Shown in pieces: positions 1-8,039 of a stretch of DNA of 64,000 nt (position 1 is the stretch's first letter; every line of letters begins with the position of its first letter). A model generated the notes under the pieces. That model ran no database searches and was not told the DNA's origin. It worked only from the letters and a program-made list of their open reading frames with translations. Source of the DNA: Ensifer sesbaniae (GTDB lineage Bacteria > Pseudomonadota > Alphaproteobacteria > Rhizobiales > Rhizobiaceae). Location of the stretch: NCBI RefSeq assembly GCF_013283665.1, contig NZ_JABEKU010000004.1, positions 186,001-250,000 of the forward strand, written 5' to 3'. A program made the translations under genes and the position numbers.

Positions 1-382
1 CGAGAAGCTCCTCGATGTATTTGCAGGGAAAGTTCATCCGTGCCGCCCGCAAAACCGTTTCGCCGACCCGGAAGCGCTTGCCGACCAGATGATTGAGCGG
101 AACGCCACGGGTCGTCAGGTTGCGCCTGTGATCTTCGGGTTTGAGCGTGCCCTTGAACCCGGGAATCTTCGGCTCTCCCTTGGCAATCGCCTCGAGTACC
201 TCGACCTCGATCAGCGTGACTTCACGGACGTCAGGCTTGGGCGAATAAGTCCCAGTCCCGAGATAATAGCGGTCGCCCGCAAGGCCGCGGCCAGCGATGA
301 GTTGCGCCTCGGCGAGTTCTTCCATTTCGTAGGAAGCGGCCGGCGCAATGTGAATGTGGAGCAGACTCCCCTGCCAAGTCAT
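1..382 (-). CDS. MOSC domain protein, 3' end cut by window edge
   Basis: The minus-strand frame opens with ATG at 382 (MTWQGSLLHIHIAP) and runs off the left edge without a stop, giving about 127 visible residues. Landmarks are LIAGRGLAGDRYYLGTGTYS near residues 27-46, EVTLIEVEVLEAI, and RRNLTTRGVPLNHLVGKRF followed by ARMNFPCKYIEEL. This is the pattern of MOSC domains (YiiM-like, the fold of the molybdenum cofactor sulfurase C-terminus), with the conserved Cys in the CKYIEEL segment. MOSC proteins are thought to carry sulfur to metal centres; the substrate here is unknown. In-frame codons upstream of 382 offer no better start. It is transcribed leftward, away from the mocR gene. Confidence 0.75.
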   Translation of the reverse strand, partial: MTWQGSLLHIHIAPAASYEMEELAEAQLIAGRGLAGDRYYLGTGTYSPKPDVREVTLIEVEVLEAIAKGEPKIPGFKGTLKPEDHRRNLTTRGVPLNHLVGKRFRVGETVLRAARMNFPCKYIEELL

Positions 383-597
383 GTATCGGCTCCCGCAATG
401 CCTTGCCTTTGATCGACATGGATCTCCGCGCCGGTGGCCTGCATGTCTCACCAGTCCCGGCTGATGGGGAAATCTGCCGTGAAACTGGCTTCGTCAACAG
501 TGCCAGTTTACCAGCATGTTCCTAGTCCAGTTCGGCGAACGTGAGAGGCTTGCCACGAGAGGATGCAATGAAATGCTCGGCGAGCCGGGTCTTGCTG

Positions 598-2085
598 TCA
601 GCCCGCACCCTTCACCGCATCGACGGCCGAAACGACAAGTTGAATGCCCTTCTCGATCTGCCTCGGTGTCAACGCGGAATAGCCCATCACCAATCCGAGC
701 CGCTCTCGTGGCGCCTCAGTTGCCCCTGGTGCAGAATAGTAGAGCGGTGAAATACCGTAGAGGCCGACGCCGCGTTGGCGAGCGGCATCCATCAGGGCGA
801 TCTCAGCTGATCCCGGCAGCTCATTGAACCAGACGACGACATGCAATCCGGCATCGGCACCCTCGACCGTGACGCGGTCGCCGAATGCAGTCTCAAGAGC
901 GCTCAATAATGTCTCACGGCGCTCCCTATTCAGTCGTCTGACGCGACGCACATGGCTCTCATAGGCGCCGGTTTCGATAAGGGAGGCAAGAGCTTCCTGC
1001 TCGGTCATGGGTGTATGCCGGTCGATCAATTGCTTGGCGGTTGCGAATACCTCCTGCAATTGCTTTGCCACCACGAGGTAGCCGATGCGCATCATCGGCG
1101 ACAGTGTCTTCGAAACAGTGCCCAGATAAATGACGTTACACCCGTTCACCAAACTCTGGAGCGGCGGAACCGGGCTGATGTCGTACCGGTACTCGCTGTC
1201 GTAGTCGTCCTCGACCACGTAGGCGTCATGATCTCTGGCCCAGTCGAGAAGCTGGTGGCGACGGCTAATCGGCATGACACCGCCTAAGGGAAACTGATGG
1301 GAGGGGGTTACATAGGCCATCCGGGCATCGATTCCTGACAAATCCGGGGTCTTCAAGCCGTCCGTGTCCACATCCACAGCCACGGCGGAGGCTCCGGTAC
1401 TTGAGAAGATCTGGCGGGCCATCCGGTAGCCGGGATTCTCCATCACGAAGGAGCTTCCCGCGTCTAGAAGGATCCGCGCGCAGAGGTCCAGGCCCTGCTG
1501 GGAGCCGTTGACGACGATGATTTGCTCCAGATCGCATTGCAATGTCCGTGCCCGCCAAAGATAACCCTGAAGGGCTTGCCGCAGGCGCCGGGATCCTCGC
1601 GGGTCCTCATAGGCCAGCCGTCCCGGTCTTTGAGCAATCACTGAATTAACAGCGCGCTTCCACGCCAGCGCTGGAAAATCGGATGGGGCAAGATCGCCGT
1701 ACCGAAAATCGACCGACAGGGTATTGGACAGGTAGTCGAGCCACGGTGGAAGCGCGCGAAGTCTTTCGCCGTAAGCCGAGAGCGGCCCACACGCCTCCCG
1801 CGCAGCCGTTGTTTCTGGTGGGCGTTGTTCCAGTTGCAGCGCTGACACCCGCGGGCGCGCGCCCTGGCGCAGTTCCACGAAGCCTTCAGCGGCAAGCTGT
1901 TCATAGGCAACCGTGACCGTCGTTCGCGAGACATGCAGTTCATTTGCCAGGCTGCGTGAGGATGGCAGTTGACTTCCCGCTTCATAGACACGGCTAAGGA
2001 TCTGACTCTTGAGCGCCTCGTAAATCCTGCGTGCGCCCATCCTCGGGGCGTGTACTGCCGCCGCTTGGTTTCCCGACTGGACCAT
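598..2085 (-). CDS. MocR/PdxR-type GntR-family regulator with aminotransferase-like domain
   Basis: A 495-residue protein with an N-terminal GntR winged helix at about residues 15-85 (RRIYEALKSQIL, QLPSSRSLANELHVSRTTV). A fold-type-I aminotransferase-like domain follows from about 115, with the PLP lysine in LGTVSKTLSP and the Asp in VVEDDYDSEYRYD. Proteins of this family bind PLP or a PLP-amino acid adduct and control neighbouring amino-acid genes. It is divergent from the PLP lyase at 2167, with 81 bp between the two starts, which is the classic MocR arrangement. The intergenic segment is repeated three more times in the window near nod genes. The start ATG at 2085 lies inside the conserved repeated segment, and all copies retain the first codons (MVQS). 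Confidence 0.92.
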   Translation of the reverse strand: MVQSGNQAAAVHAPRMGARRIYEALKSQILSRVYEAGSQLPSSRSLANELHVSRTTVTVAYEQLAAEGFVELRQGARPRVSALQLEQRPPETTAAREACGPLSAYGERLRALPPWLDYLSNTLSVDFRYGDLAPSDFPALAWKRAVNSVIAQRPGRLAYEDPRGSRRLRQALQGYLWRARTLQCDLEQIIVVNGSQQGLDLCARILLDAGSSFVMENPGYRMARQIFSSTGASAVAVDVDTDGLKTPDLSGIDARMAYVTPSHQFPLGGVMPISRRHQLLDWARDHDAYVVEDDYDSEYRYDISPVPPLQSLVNGCNVIYLGTVSKTLSPMMRIGYLVVAKQLQEVFATAKQLIDRHTPMTEQEALASLIETGAYESHVRRVRRLNRERRETLLSALETAFGDRVTVEGADAGLHVVVWFNELPGSAEIALMDAARQRGVGLYGISPLYYSAPGATEAPRERLGLVMGYSALTPRQIEKGIQLVVSAVDAVKGAG

Positions 2086-2160
2086 ATTCTTTCTGCCAAA
2101 CTGGATGTTTCATGCCGGCCAGTATGATGCCAGTCTGGGCCAAAGCAAAGAGGATACGAT
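2075..2160. promoter_or_regulatory. MocR-type divergent control region (copy A of a four-copy segment)
   Basis: The space between mocR and the PLP lyase contains spaced repeats of CTGG/CCAG: GACTGGACCAT, AACTGGATGTTT, GCCAGTATGATGCCAGTC and TGGGCCAAAGCA. Such repeated half-sites are typical of MocR operators, which usually sit over both divergent promoters. Near copies occur at 33797-33881, 38457-38540 and 45385-45467. The RBS-like AGAGGA of the downstream gene is at its right end. Confidence 0.6.
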
Positions 2161-2166
2161 CCAGCT

Positions 2167-3402
2167 ATGACAGGCGGCAGCGAGCATGACAAACGTCAGA
2201 AACAATCTGACCACTTTCACGCGGCAAGCTTCGGCTTCGACACGCGCGCCATTCATCATGCGTTCAGCCCGGTGGACTTCAAACGGGCAGTCCAGCCGCC
2301 AGTCTTCCTGACCTCGACCTACGGCTTCGAGAGCGTCGAGGCCAATGACGCCGCAGCAGCGCTCGGCGGCAGACTTTATGCGCGTGAATATAACCCGACC
2401 ACAGAGATCCTAGAGCAGAGACTCGCGAATCTGGAAGGGGCTGAAGCGGGCCTCGTGGTATCGACCGGGATGGCTGCCTTCGGCACGCTGATTCTCTCGT
2501 TGCTGTCGCAGGGCGATGAGCTCGTGGTCCACAAGACGCTCTATTCCAATACCGTCGCGATGGTGGAGCACGGTCTGCCTCGCTTCGGCATCAAGGTCGT
2601 TCCCGTGGATCTGTCCGAGCCATCAAACCTCGAAGCGGCGATCACGAAAAAGACCAAGCTCGTTTATTTCGAGACACCCGTTAACCCGTTGAGTAGCATT
2701 CTCGAGATCGAGGCGATCGTTAAGCGCGCTCACGCGCATGGGGTGAAAGTCGCCGTCGACAGTACCTTTGCTTCTCCCGCACTTCAGCGGCCGATCGAAC
2801 ATGGCGCCGATATCGTCCTGCACTCGCTCACGAAATACATCAATGGGCACGGCGATACGTTAGGTGGCGCGCTGCTCGGCGACGCGGAAACGCTTCACCT
2901 CTTGCACGAAACGGGCCTGCGCTACATTACCGGCGCGACCTTGGCCCCGCACTCGGCCTTCCTGATCATGCGCGGCCTGAAGACGCTGTCGCTTCGAATG
3001 GAGCGACACAGCGCCTCGGCTCTGGCGATCGCCCGAATGCTCGAAGCGCATCCCGCCGTGTCTTGGGTGAGCTATCCCTACCTGGATTCGCATCCCGATC
3101 ACGCCGTCGCGCGCAAGCAAATGGCGCAAGGGTCCGGCATGCTGGCCTTTGGACTTCATGCCGGTTTCGATGGCGCCAGAATCATGCTTGACCGCCTGCA
3201 ACTGATGACACGCGCGGTGAGCCTCGGCGACACGGACAGCCTGATCTATCATCCGGCTAGCATCACACGGGCGCGGCAATCGATCAGGAAAGACGCCCAC
3301 ATGGTCTCGGGCGTTGGAGACGACCTCATCCGGCTGTCGGTCGGACTTGAAGACGTGAATGATTTGATTGGCGACATACACCAGGCACTCCGGGCCTTGT
3401 GA
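2167..3402 (+). CDS. Cys/Met-metabolism PLP enzyme (methionine gamma-lyase / homoserine sulfhydrylase-like)
   Basis: A 411-residue enzyme of the trans-sulfuration family (fold type I, PLP-dependent). The full active site is readable: YAREYNPT (Tyr and Arg contacting the neighbouring subunit's PLP) at about 73-80, VHKTLYSNT with the stacking Tyr, the PLP lysine in LHSLTKYINGHGD, and AVSLGDTDSLIYHP for the substrate carboxylate. The family eliminates or replaces the gamma-substituent of methionine, homocysteine, O-acyl-homoserine or canavanine-like amino acids. Which one cannot be read from sequence. It is divergent from mocR, which probably regulates it, and is followed by a DapA-like gene 50 bp on. 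It could be a methionine gamma-lyase, a sulfhydrylase or a second canavanine gamma-lyase. Confidence 0.85.
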   Translation: MTGGSEHDKRQKQSDHFHAASFGFDTRAIHHAFSPVDFKRAVQPPVFLTSTYGFESVEANDAAAALGGRLYAREYNPTTEILEQRLANLEGAEAGLVVSTGMAAFGTLILSLLSQGDELVVHKTLYSNTVAMVEHGLPRFGIKVVPVDLSEPSNLEAAITKKTKLVYFETPVNPLSSILEIEAIVKRAHAHGVKVAVDSTFASPALQRPIEHGADIVLHSLTKYINGHGDTLGGALLGDAETLHLLHETGLRYITGATLAPHSAFLIMRGLKTLSLRMERHSASALAIARMLEAHPAVSWVSYPYLDSHPDHAVARKQMAQGSGMLAFGLHAGFDGARIMLDRLQLMTRAVSLGDTDSLIYHPASITRARQSIRKDAHMVSGVGDDLIRLSVGLEDVNDLIGDIHQALRAL

Positions 3403-3452
3403 CGCCCCTATCGACGATTGCGGATACAGAAACACCGGACTCGGAGTATCAA

Positions 3453-4352
3453 ATGGCCTTCCTGAGCGGGCTTTCCGCATTTCCCATCACGCCAAGTGAC
3501 AGAGACGGCCGCGTCGACACTGCCGCACTCAAAAGGCTTGTGGCGAGGCTTTGCACCGCAGGCGTCGATTCCATCGGCCTTCTCGGCAGCACCGGAACCT
3601 ACATGTATCTGTCCCGGGAAGAGCGGCGACGTGCTTTGGACGCGACCATCGAGGAAGCCAACGGGAGCATACCGGTCGTGGTGGGCGTCGGGGCCATGCG
3701 GACGGATGAGGCGGTCAGGCTGGCGCAGGACGCGAAAGCCGCAGGCGCCGCCGCGGGCCTGCTGGCCGCTGTTTCGTATGCGCCACTCACGCAGGATGAG
3801 GTTTTCGAGCACTTCTCCACCGTTACTCGCGACAGCGGCCTTCCGATTGTGATTTACGACAATCCGGGGACCACCCATTTTCGCTTCACCGCTTACCTGG
3901 TGGAGCGCTTGGCTCAAGTGCCTGGCATGGTAGCGATCAAGAACCCGACGGAAAAATCCGAAGAGATCGCGGGGCATCTGGCGCAGCAGAGAGCCACGAC
4001 GCCCAACGGCTTCTCGATCGGTTACAGCGGGGATTGGAATGCCGCCGAGGCCATGATCTGCGGAGCCGATACCTGGTATAGCGTTCTCGCCGGCATCCTT
4101 CCGGACGTCTGCCTGCGCATCGTCAGAGCAGCACAGAGCGGCAATGTTGAAGAGGCACGCCGCCTGGATGCGGGTCTTGCCCCCATCTGGGAGATATTCA
4201 AACAGTTCTCCAGTCTTCGGACAGTCTACACCATGGCCGATCTGCTCGGCGTCTGCCGGGCCGAACCGCCTCGTCCCATTCTCCCCCTGCCTCCGTCGGC
4301 GAAGGAGAAGGTCGCTCACGGCCTGACCTTGCTTGAGCAGGATCTTGCCTGA
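3453..4352 (+). CDS. DapA-family (dihydrodipicolinate synthase / N-acetylneuraminate lyase) aldolase
   Basis: About 299 residues from ATG 3453 (MAFLSGLSAFPITPSDRDG, the usual DapA-family opening). The frame is open back to a GTG at 3399 that overlaps the previous stop, but GGAG at about 3441 favours the ATG. The Schiff-base lysine is in MVAIKNPTEK and the Tyr in IVIYDNPGTT. GSTGTYMYLS replaces the GTTGES loop of true DHDPS, so the substrate is probably not pyruvate plus aspartate semialdehyde. Family members cleave or condense alpha-keto acids with aldehydes. Its place between a PLP lyase and a permease suggests it handles the keto acid or aldehyde made by that lyase (inference). Confidence 0.85.
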   Translation: MAFLSGLSAFPITPSDRDGRVDTAALKRLVARLCTAGVDSIGLLGSTGTYMYLSREERRRALDATIEEANGSIPVVVGVGAMRTDEAVRLAQDAKAAGAAAGLLAAVSYAPLTQDEVFEHFSTVTRDSGLPIVIYDNPGTTHFRFTAYLVERLAQVPGMVAIKNPTEKSEEIAGHLAQQRATTPNGFSIGYSGDWNAAEAMICGADTWYSVLAGILPDVCLRIVRAAQSGNVEEARRLDAGLAPIWEIFKQFSSLRTVYTMADLLGVCRAEPPRPILPLPPSAKEKVAHGLTLLEQDLA

Positions 4353-4393
4353 GGCAAAGCACGGTTTGGCGCCGCCGGAGGATCAAGAGAGCA

Positions 4394-5857
4394 TTGCTTT
4401 ATATCGTCTGGGCATTGCCTGCGCTCATCGTCATCGCCCTGCTTGCAAGCGGTCGCGCCTCCACACTTATTGCTGCGATCATCGGATTGGTGGTGGCCAT
4501 AGTCGTTGCATTGAGCACTGCGCCCGGCGAGTTCCAGCTGTACGATGGGGCCAGCGCGCTTTTGCGCGGAGCATGGATCGGCTGGATTGTCGTGCCCTAT
4601 ATATTGGGCGGGCTGTTGTTCTGGCAGATGGCAATTCGGCCAGGAGATGCCGCGATGCCGGTGGAAAGCCTGCAGCCCAACATGCAGGCCAGGCGGCGTT
4701 TACTGTTTGCAGCATGCTTCCTGATCGGCCCGTTTTCCGAATCCGCAACCGGCTTCGGTGTCGGGATCGTCGGGACGATGCTGTTGCTGCGCAGGCTCGA
4801 CCTGCAACCGGTCTATCTGATGGCCCTCAGCCTGCTGAGCCAGACGATGATTCTGTGGGGCGGCATGGGCAATGGCACAATTGTCGCCGGTGCCTTCTCG
4901 CGAACCGATCCGACCGCGCTTGCTGTCAACGCCAGCTTCTTCCAAATCGCCCTGAATGCGCTCTGGTTGCCGCTCTACTGGCGGATGGCTGAAAGAGCAG
5001 GCGTCGTGGCCTCATTCCGCGAGCATCTCAGCGAAATTATGTGGCTCGGCGGAAGCATCCTGCTGCTCATTGCTGCAACGCAAGCTTTGGGTCCTGAAGT
5101 CGCCATGCTCTGCGCCTACGGACCGATTATCGTATTGCGATATCTTGTCGACGAGCGACCCGACTCTCAGCAACTGCTCTGCGCTATCAGCAGGATGGCG
5201 CCCTTTGCCATTCTTATCGGATGGCTCCTGGTCAGTCGCCTGCTCTCGCCCCTGAACGAACTCTTGCAGCAAGCAGGGCGGCTGGAGCCTTTCGTCGGAG
5301 CGCCGGCCTGGTCGCCGCTCTTCCATGCCGGCACTTGGTTGGGGGTAGGTGCCGTTCTGAGCGCCTTCTCCTACGGCCATGTTTCCAGCTTGGGAGCGCA
5401 AGTGGCGGCAGCCTGGAAAACCGGTCGGCTTGCGGTTCTCGCCATCATGATCTTTTCCATGATGGCGGAGCTGATCTCAAGCTCCGGGATCGCTGCGGCA
5501 TTGGGAGAGGGTATGAATTCCACGTTCGGCAGAGGCGCGATAACATGTCTCGCCCTCATTTCGGCAATGTTCGGAGCACTTGCAAACAGTGGTAACGCTG
5601 CAAACGGTCTGTTCATGGCTTCTCAGGTCAGTCTTGCGAGAGAAGCGGGCCTCAATGTCGCAGCAGTGATCGCCTTGCAACACACGGCCGCTCTGGCGCT
5701 CAACCTGATCTCGCCAGTTCGGATGTCAATCGTTTGCAGCCTAACAGGGTTCCGCGGCCGGGAGGGAGCAATCTACCGCGCCATGTTGCCGTTTGCGGCC
5801 GCGGTCGTCGCCGTGTTGCTGATGGGCTCGCTGATGATCACTCATCGTGTGCTTTAG
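4394..5857 (+). CDS. Lactate permease (LctP)-family transporter
   Basis: A 487-residue polytopic protein with about 12-14 hydrophobic segments. The family hallmark GPFSESATGFGVG lies near residue 115, and LISPVRMSIVCSLTG near the C-terminus. LctP proteins are proton-coupled carriers of lactate, glycolate or other 2-hydroxy/keto acids. The start is TTG at 4394 with GGAGGATC upstream; no ATG lies nearby. It follows the DapA-like gene by 41 bp and is likely co-transcribed with the PLP lyase, so it may carry the small acid the pathway consumes or releases. The substrate is inference only. Confidence 0.82.
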   Translation: MLYIVWALPALIVIALLASGRASTLIAAIIGLVVAIVVALSTAPGEFQLYDGASALLRGAWIGWIVVPYILGGLLFWQMAIRPGDAAMPVESLQPNMQARRRLLFAACFLIGPFSESATGFGVGIVGTMLLLRRLDLQPVYLMALSLLSQTMILWGGMGNGTIVAGAFSRTDPTALAVNASFFQIALNALWLPLYWRMAERAGVVASFREHLSEIMWLGGSILLLIAATQALGPEVAMLCAYGPIIVLRYLVDERPDSQQLLCAISRMAPFAILIGWLLVSRLLSPLNELLQQAGRLEPFVGAPAWSPLFHAGTWLGVGAVLSAFSYGHVSSLGAQVAAAWKTGRLAVLAIMIFSMMAELISSSGIAAALGEGMNSTFGRGAITCLALISAMFGALANSGNAANGLFMASQVSLAREAGLNVAAVIALQHTAALALNLISPVRMSIVCSLTGFRGREGAIYRAMLPFAAAVVAVLLMGSLMITHRVL

Positions 5858-5954
5858 TGGGAGAGCCTGTCCCCTTGTTCGCGGGCGCAGCCCAACTTCG
5901 AAGGCAGCGAAGGCGACAAGACGGCCAATTGAAAATCTAGTCAAGGAGATCCGT

Positions 5955-6584
5955 ATGTCAGAATTCAAGCTGCATTGCTTCGCAATGTCGGGCAACTCGT
6001 ACAAAGTCGCATTGTTCCTCGCTCTGGCGGAAGAAGATTGGGAGCCGGTTTTCGTCGACTACTTCGGTGGGCAAACGCACCAAGAGCAATGGCGGCAGGA
6101 GGTTAACGAAGTGGGAGAAGTACCGGTTCTCGAGCACAAAGGGACAAAGCTGAGCCAGTCAGCGCTCATTCTCGACTATCTGGCCGAAACGACCGGCAAA
6201 TTCGGTCCCAACAATCCCGAGGAGCGTCAGGAGATCTGGCGGTGGATGTTGTTCGATAACCACAAATTTACGAGCTATTATGCCACCTTACGCTTTCTTT
6301 ATGGCATCAAGCAGACCGGAGAGACGCCCGTGACGGCCTTCTTAAGGGAGCGCGCGATCGCCGCATACCGCATCGTAGACGACCACTTGCGAAAAACACC
6401 GTTCCTTGTGGCCGGGCGTCCCACAATTGCGGACCTTTCACTTGCGGGCTACGTCTATATGCCGGAGGAGACCGGCATGCCCGAGAGTGAGTTTTCCCAC
6501 ATCGCAAAGTGGAAGGACAGGATCCGAAACTTGTCGGGATGGCGGCACCCATATGATCTGATGCCTGGTTCAACATCCCTATAG
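5955..6584 (+). CDS. Glutathione S-transferase
   Basis: A 209-residue protein. ATG 5955 is chosen over the longer frame because AAGGAG lies 7 bases upstream and the sequence opens like a GST (MSEFKLHCFAMSGNSYKVALFLA). The N-terminal thioredoxin fold carries the cis-proline in EVGEVPVLEHKG and the gamma-glutamyl contact in KLSQSALILDYL. The C-terminal all-helical domain has the capping motif GRPTIADLSLAGYV. GSTs conjugate glutathione to electrophiles. As the last gene of the 2167-6584 set it might detoxify a reactive product, but no substrate can be assigned. Confidence 0.88.
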   Translation: MSEFKLHCFAMSGNSYKVALFLALAEEDWEPVFVDYFGGQTHQEQWRQEVNEVGEVPVLEHKGTKLSQSALILDYLAETTGKFGPNNPEERQEIWRWMLFDNHKFTSYYATLRFLYGIKQTGETPVTAFLRERAIAAYRIVDDHLRKTPFLVAGRPTIADLSLAGYVYMPEETGMPESEFSHIAKWKDRIRNLSGWRHPYDLMPGSTSL

Positions 6585-6784
6585 CGCACCGTCCCGATCG
6601 AGGCGCAGCTCGCCTGCCGAGGCTAAGGCCTCTGCGAAGCCTGACGCAACCCTATGGCTTGAACTACCGCTCGCGACCTCGATCCCCCTGGTGGCGAGGT
6701 TAGTTGCGATCCAGTTCCTGATTTCTTGTTGGTGGGCTTTCTACTCGCTTGAGACAGAAATCAACCTGCCCTTGTTGGGTCCGG

Positions 6785-7231
6785 TCAGGCCTTTCGAACG
6801 ATGGAAGAAAGGGCGAACGCGGTCAGTGTGTCACGTACGCCTGGGAGCTCGGATATTTGCTGCCAGATCTGGCGAATACGGTCCGGTTGCAAAGACTCGA
6901 CTCTGACCACCAGGTCGAAATCGCCGGTCATCACGTCACAGGCGACAACCTCCGGGATTCTACGCAGAACGTTGACGACGTCACCGCCTCGCATGCGGTC
7001 ATGGCGATAAACGAACATGAGTGCGGTGGTGACCTGTTGAGCGTTTCCGCCTTCACCGGTAACGATCGTGTAACCTTTGATGAAACCTTCTCGTTCGAGC
7101 CGTTCGATGCGCACCCGCACGGCGTTTCGGGACAGATTCACCTTTGCCGACAATTCCGCGTGCGAAATGCGGGCGTTGTTTTTAAGTTCGGCAAGTACCA
7201 GTTCATCTATTCGATCCAGAAGATATTTCAT
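6785..7231 (-). CDS. Lrp/AsnC-family transcriptional regulator
   Basis: A 148-residue protein from ATG 7231 (MKYLLDRIDELVLAELKNNARISHAELSAKVNLS). Purine-rich GAGGCGG lies upstream, and the longer frame to 7288 overlaps the neighbour and lacks family-like sequence. The N-terminal winged helix spans about 1-60 (SRNAVRVRIERLEREGFIKGY). The C-terminal RAM/effector domain spans about 70-145 (VFVYRHDRMRGGDVVNVLRRIPEVVACDVMTGDFDLVVRVE). Lrp-type proteins sense amino acids. It is the last gene of the minus-strand homoserine/aspartate set and overlaps no neighbour, so it is the probable local regulator of that set. Confidence 0.9.
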   Translation of the reverse strand: MKYLLDRIDELVLAELKNNARISHAELSAKVNLSRNAVRVRIERLEREGFIKGYTIVTGEGGNAQQVTTALMFVYRHDRMRGGDVVNVLRRIPEVVACDVMTGDFDLVVRVESLQPDRIRQIWQQISELPGVRDTLTAFALSSIVRKA

Positions 7232-7244
7232 CCCGTTGCCGCCT

Positions 7245-8030
7245 CTATTGGTCGAAGATATCTGGCGTGACCGAATGATAGGCAACAAGGGCGCACTCAG
7301 GGGCCGAAGTCATTCGCGCGCCCGCAGCGGCGCGCTTGGCTGTTGAGGCAAGAACAAACGCAGGCAGAGCTGCTTTTTCTGCTCCCGAAAGCTTTCTGAT
7401 GGTTTGATAACCGCTCAAGAGCGCATGGGCTTTGCGCCGGTCCAAACCGCCGTCGAGCCCGCCTGTCCAGTCAACGAGAACGTCGGCTATCTCAGTGATG
7501 AGGGCGTCATCATGGCGAAGCCTGAAATTGATGACACCGCTGACTTCCTCGCCAAGAAAAAAGACATTCGCAAAGACCAATGCACCATGTATGGGGCCTG
7601 ATGGTAAGTCGGGCTGGCGGTTGAGCCCACCCTGCAAGCTCCTGTGTATCTGGCCCATAACGCGGCCCACACTCGCACATTTGGCTGGCGACGGGTCACT
7701 CGTCGATGATCCTGACACGAAGCTTACGATGGCTACGAGCCGACCCGCAGCCTGAAACGTGGCATTGCCGTCGACAGTGCGCCTGGGTTCGGGGCAGGGG
7801 ACGCCCGCCCGATGCAGCGTTTCCATCGTCGTGAAAGCGCGTTCGAGATCAAGCGGCTCAGCCCCGTTTTCAAACAGGGTCACGATGAACTCCCCTTCGG
7901 CAGACCTGAACAGATAGGTCGTTTCACGATCGCCGTCGGCGATGCCGATCACGGAGGACAAACCTGTCAAGCCGTAAGCTTCCACGATCGCGTGGCGGTC
8001 TTCGTCAGACAGTTCGGTAAATACCGCCAT
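7245..8030 (-). CDS. Homoserine kinase II (ThrB)-like protein with degenerate catalytic motifs
   Basis: 261 residues related to the rhizobial ThrB of the aminoglycoside-phosphotransferase fold (opening MAVFTELSDEDRHAIVEAYGL; middle ANVFFLGEEVSGVIN), against about 320 in the usual enzyme. The catalytic loop normally reads H-x-D-L-F-x-D-N; here it is HGALVFAN, so the catalytic Asp is Ala. The metal-binding DFY/DFG-like Asp is Asn (VINFRLRHDD). The ATP-binding N-lobe is also reduced. Kinase activity is therefore doubtful. A role as a homoserine or aspartate-family sensor, or plain decay, are both possible. It lies 9 bp downstream of aspA, between aspA and the Lrp gene. Confidence 0.7.
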   Translation of the reverse strand: MAVFTELSDEDRHAIVEAYGLTGLSSVIGIADGDRETTYLFRSAEGEFIVTLFENGAEPLDLERAFTTMETLHRAGVPCPEPRRTVDGNATFQAAGRLVAIVSFVSGSSTSDPSPAKCASVGRVMGQIHRSLQGGLNRQPDLPSGPIHGALVFANVFFLGEEVSGVINFRLRHDDALITEIADVLVDWTGGLDGGLDRRKAHALLSGYQTIRKLSGAEKAALPAFVLASTAKRAAAGARMTSAPECALVAYHSVTPDIFDQ

Positions 8031-8039
8031 GGCTTCCCC

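Noticed and set aside
231-497. Minus-strand 88-codon frame at the left edge
   Set aside because: It is a shadow overlapping the MOSC gene in another frame, and its composition (Arg/Pro-rich) is typical of non-coding frames in GC-rich DNA.
598-3402. Rhizobitoxine biosynthesis, suggested by the PLP enzymes of homoserine metabolism near nod genes
   Set aside because: No rtxA-type aminotransferase/sulfhydrylase fusion and no RtxC desaturase was found anywhere in the window.
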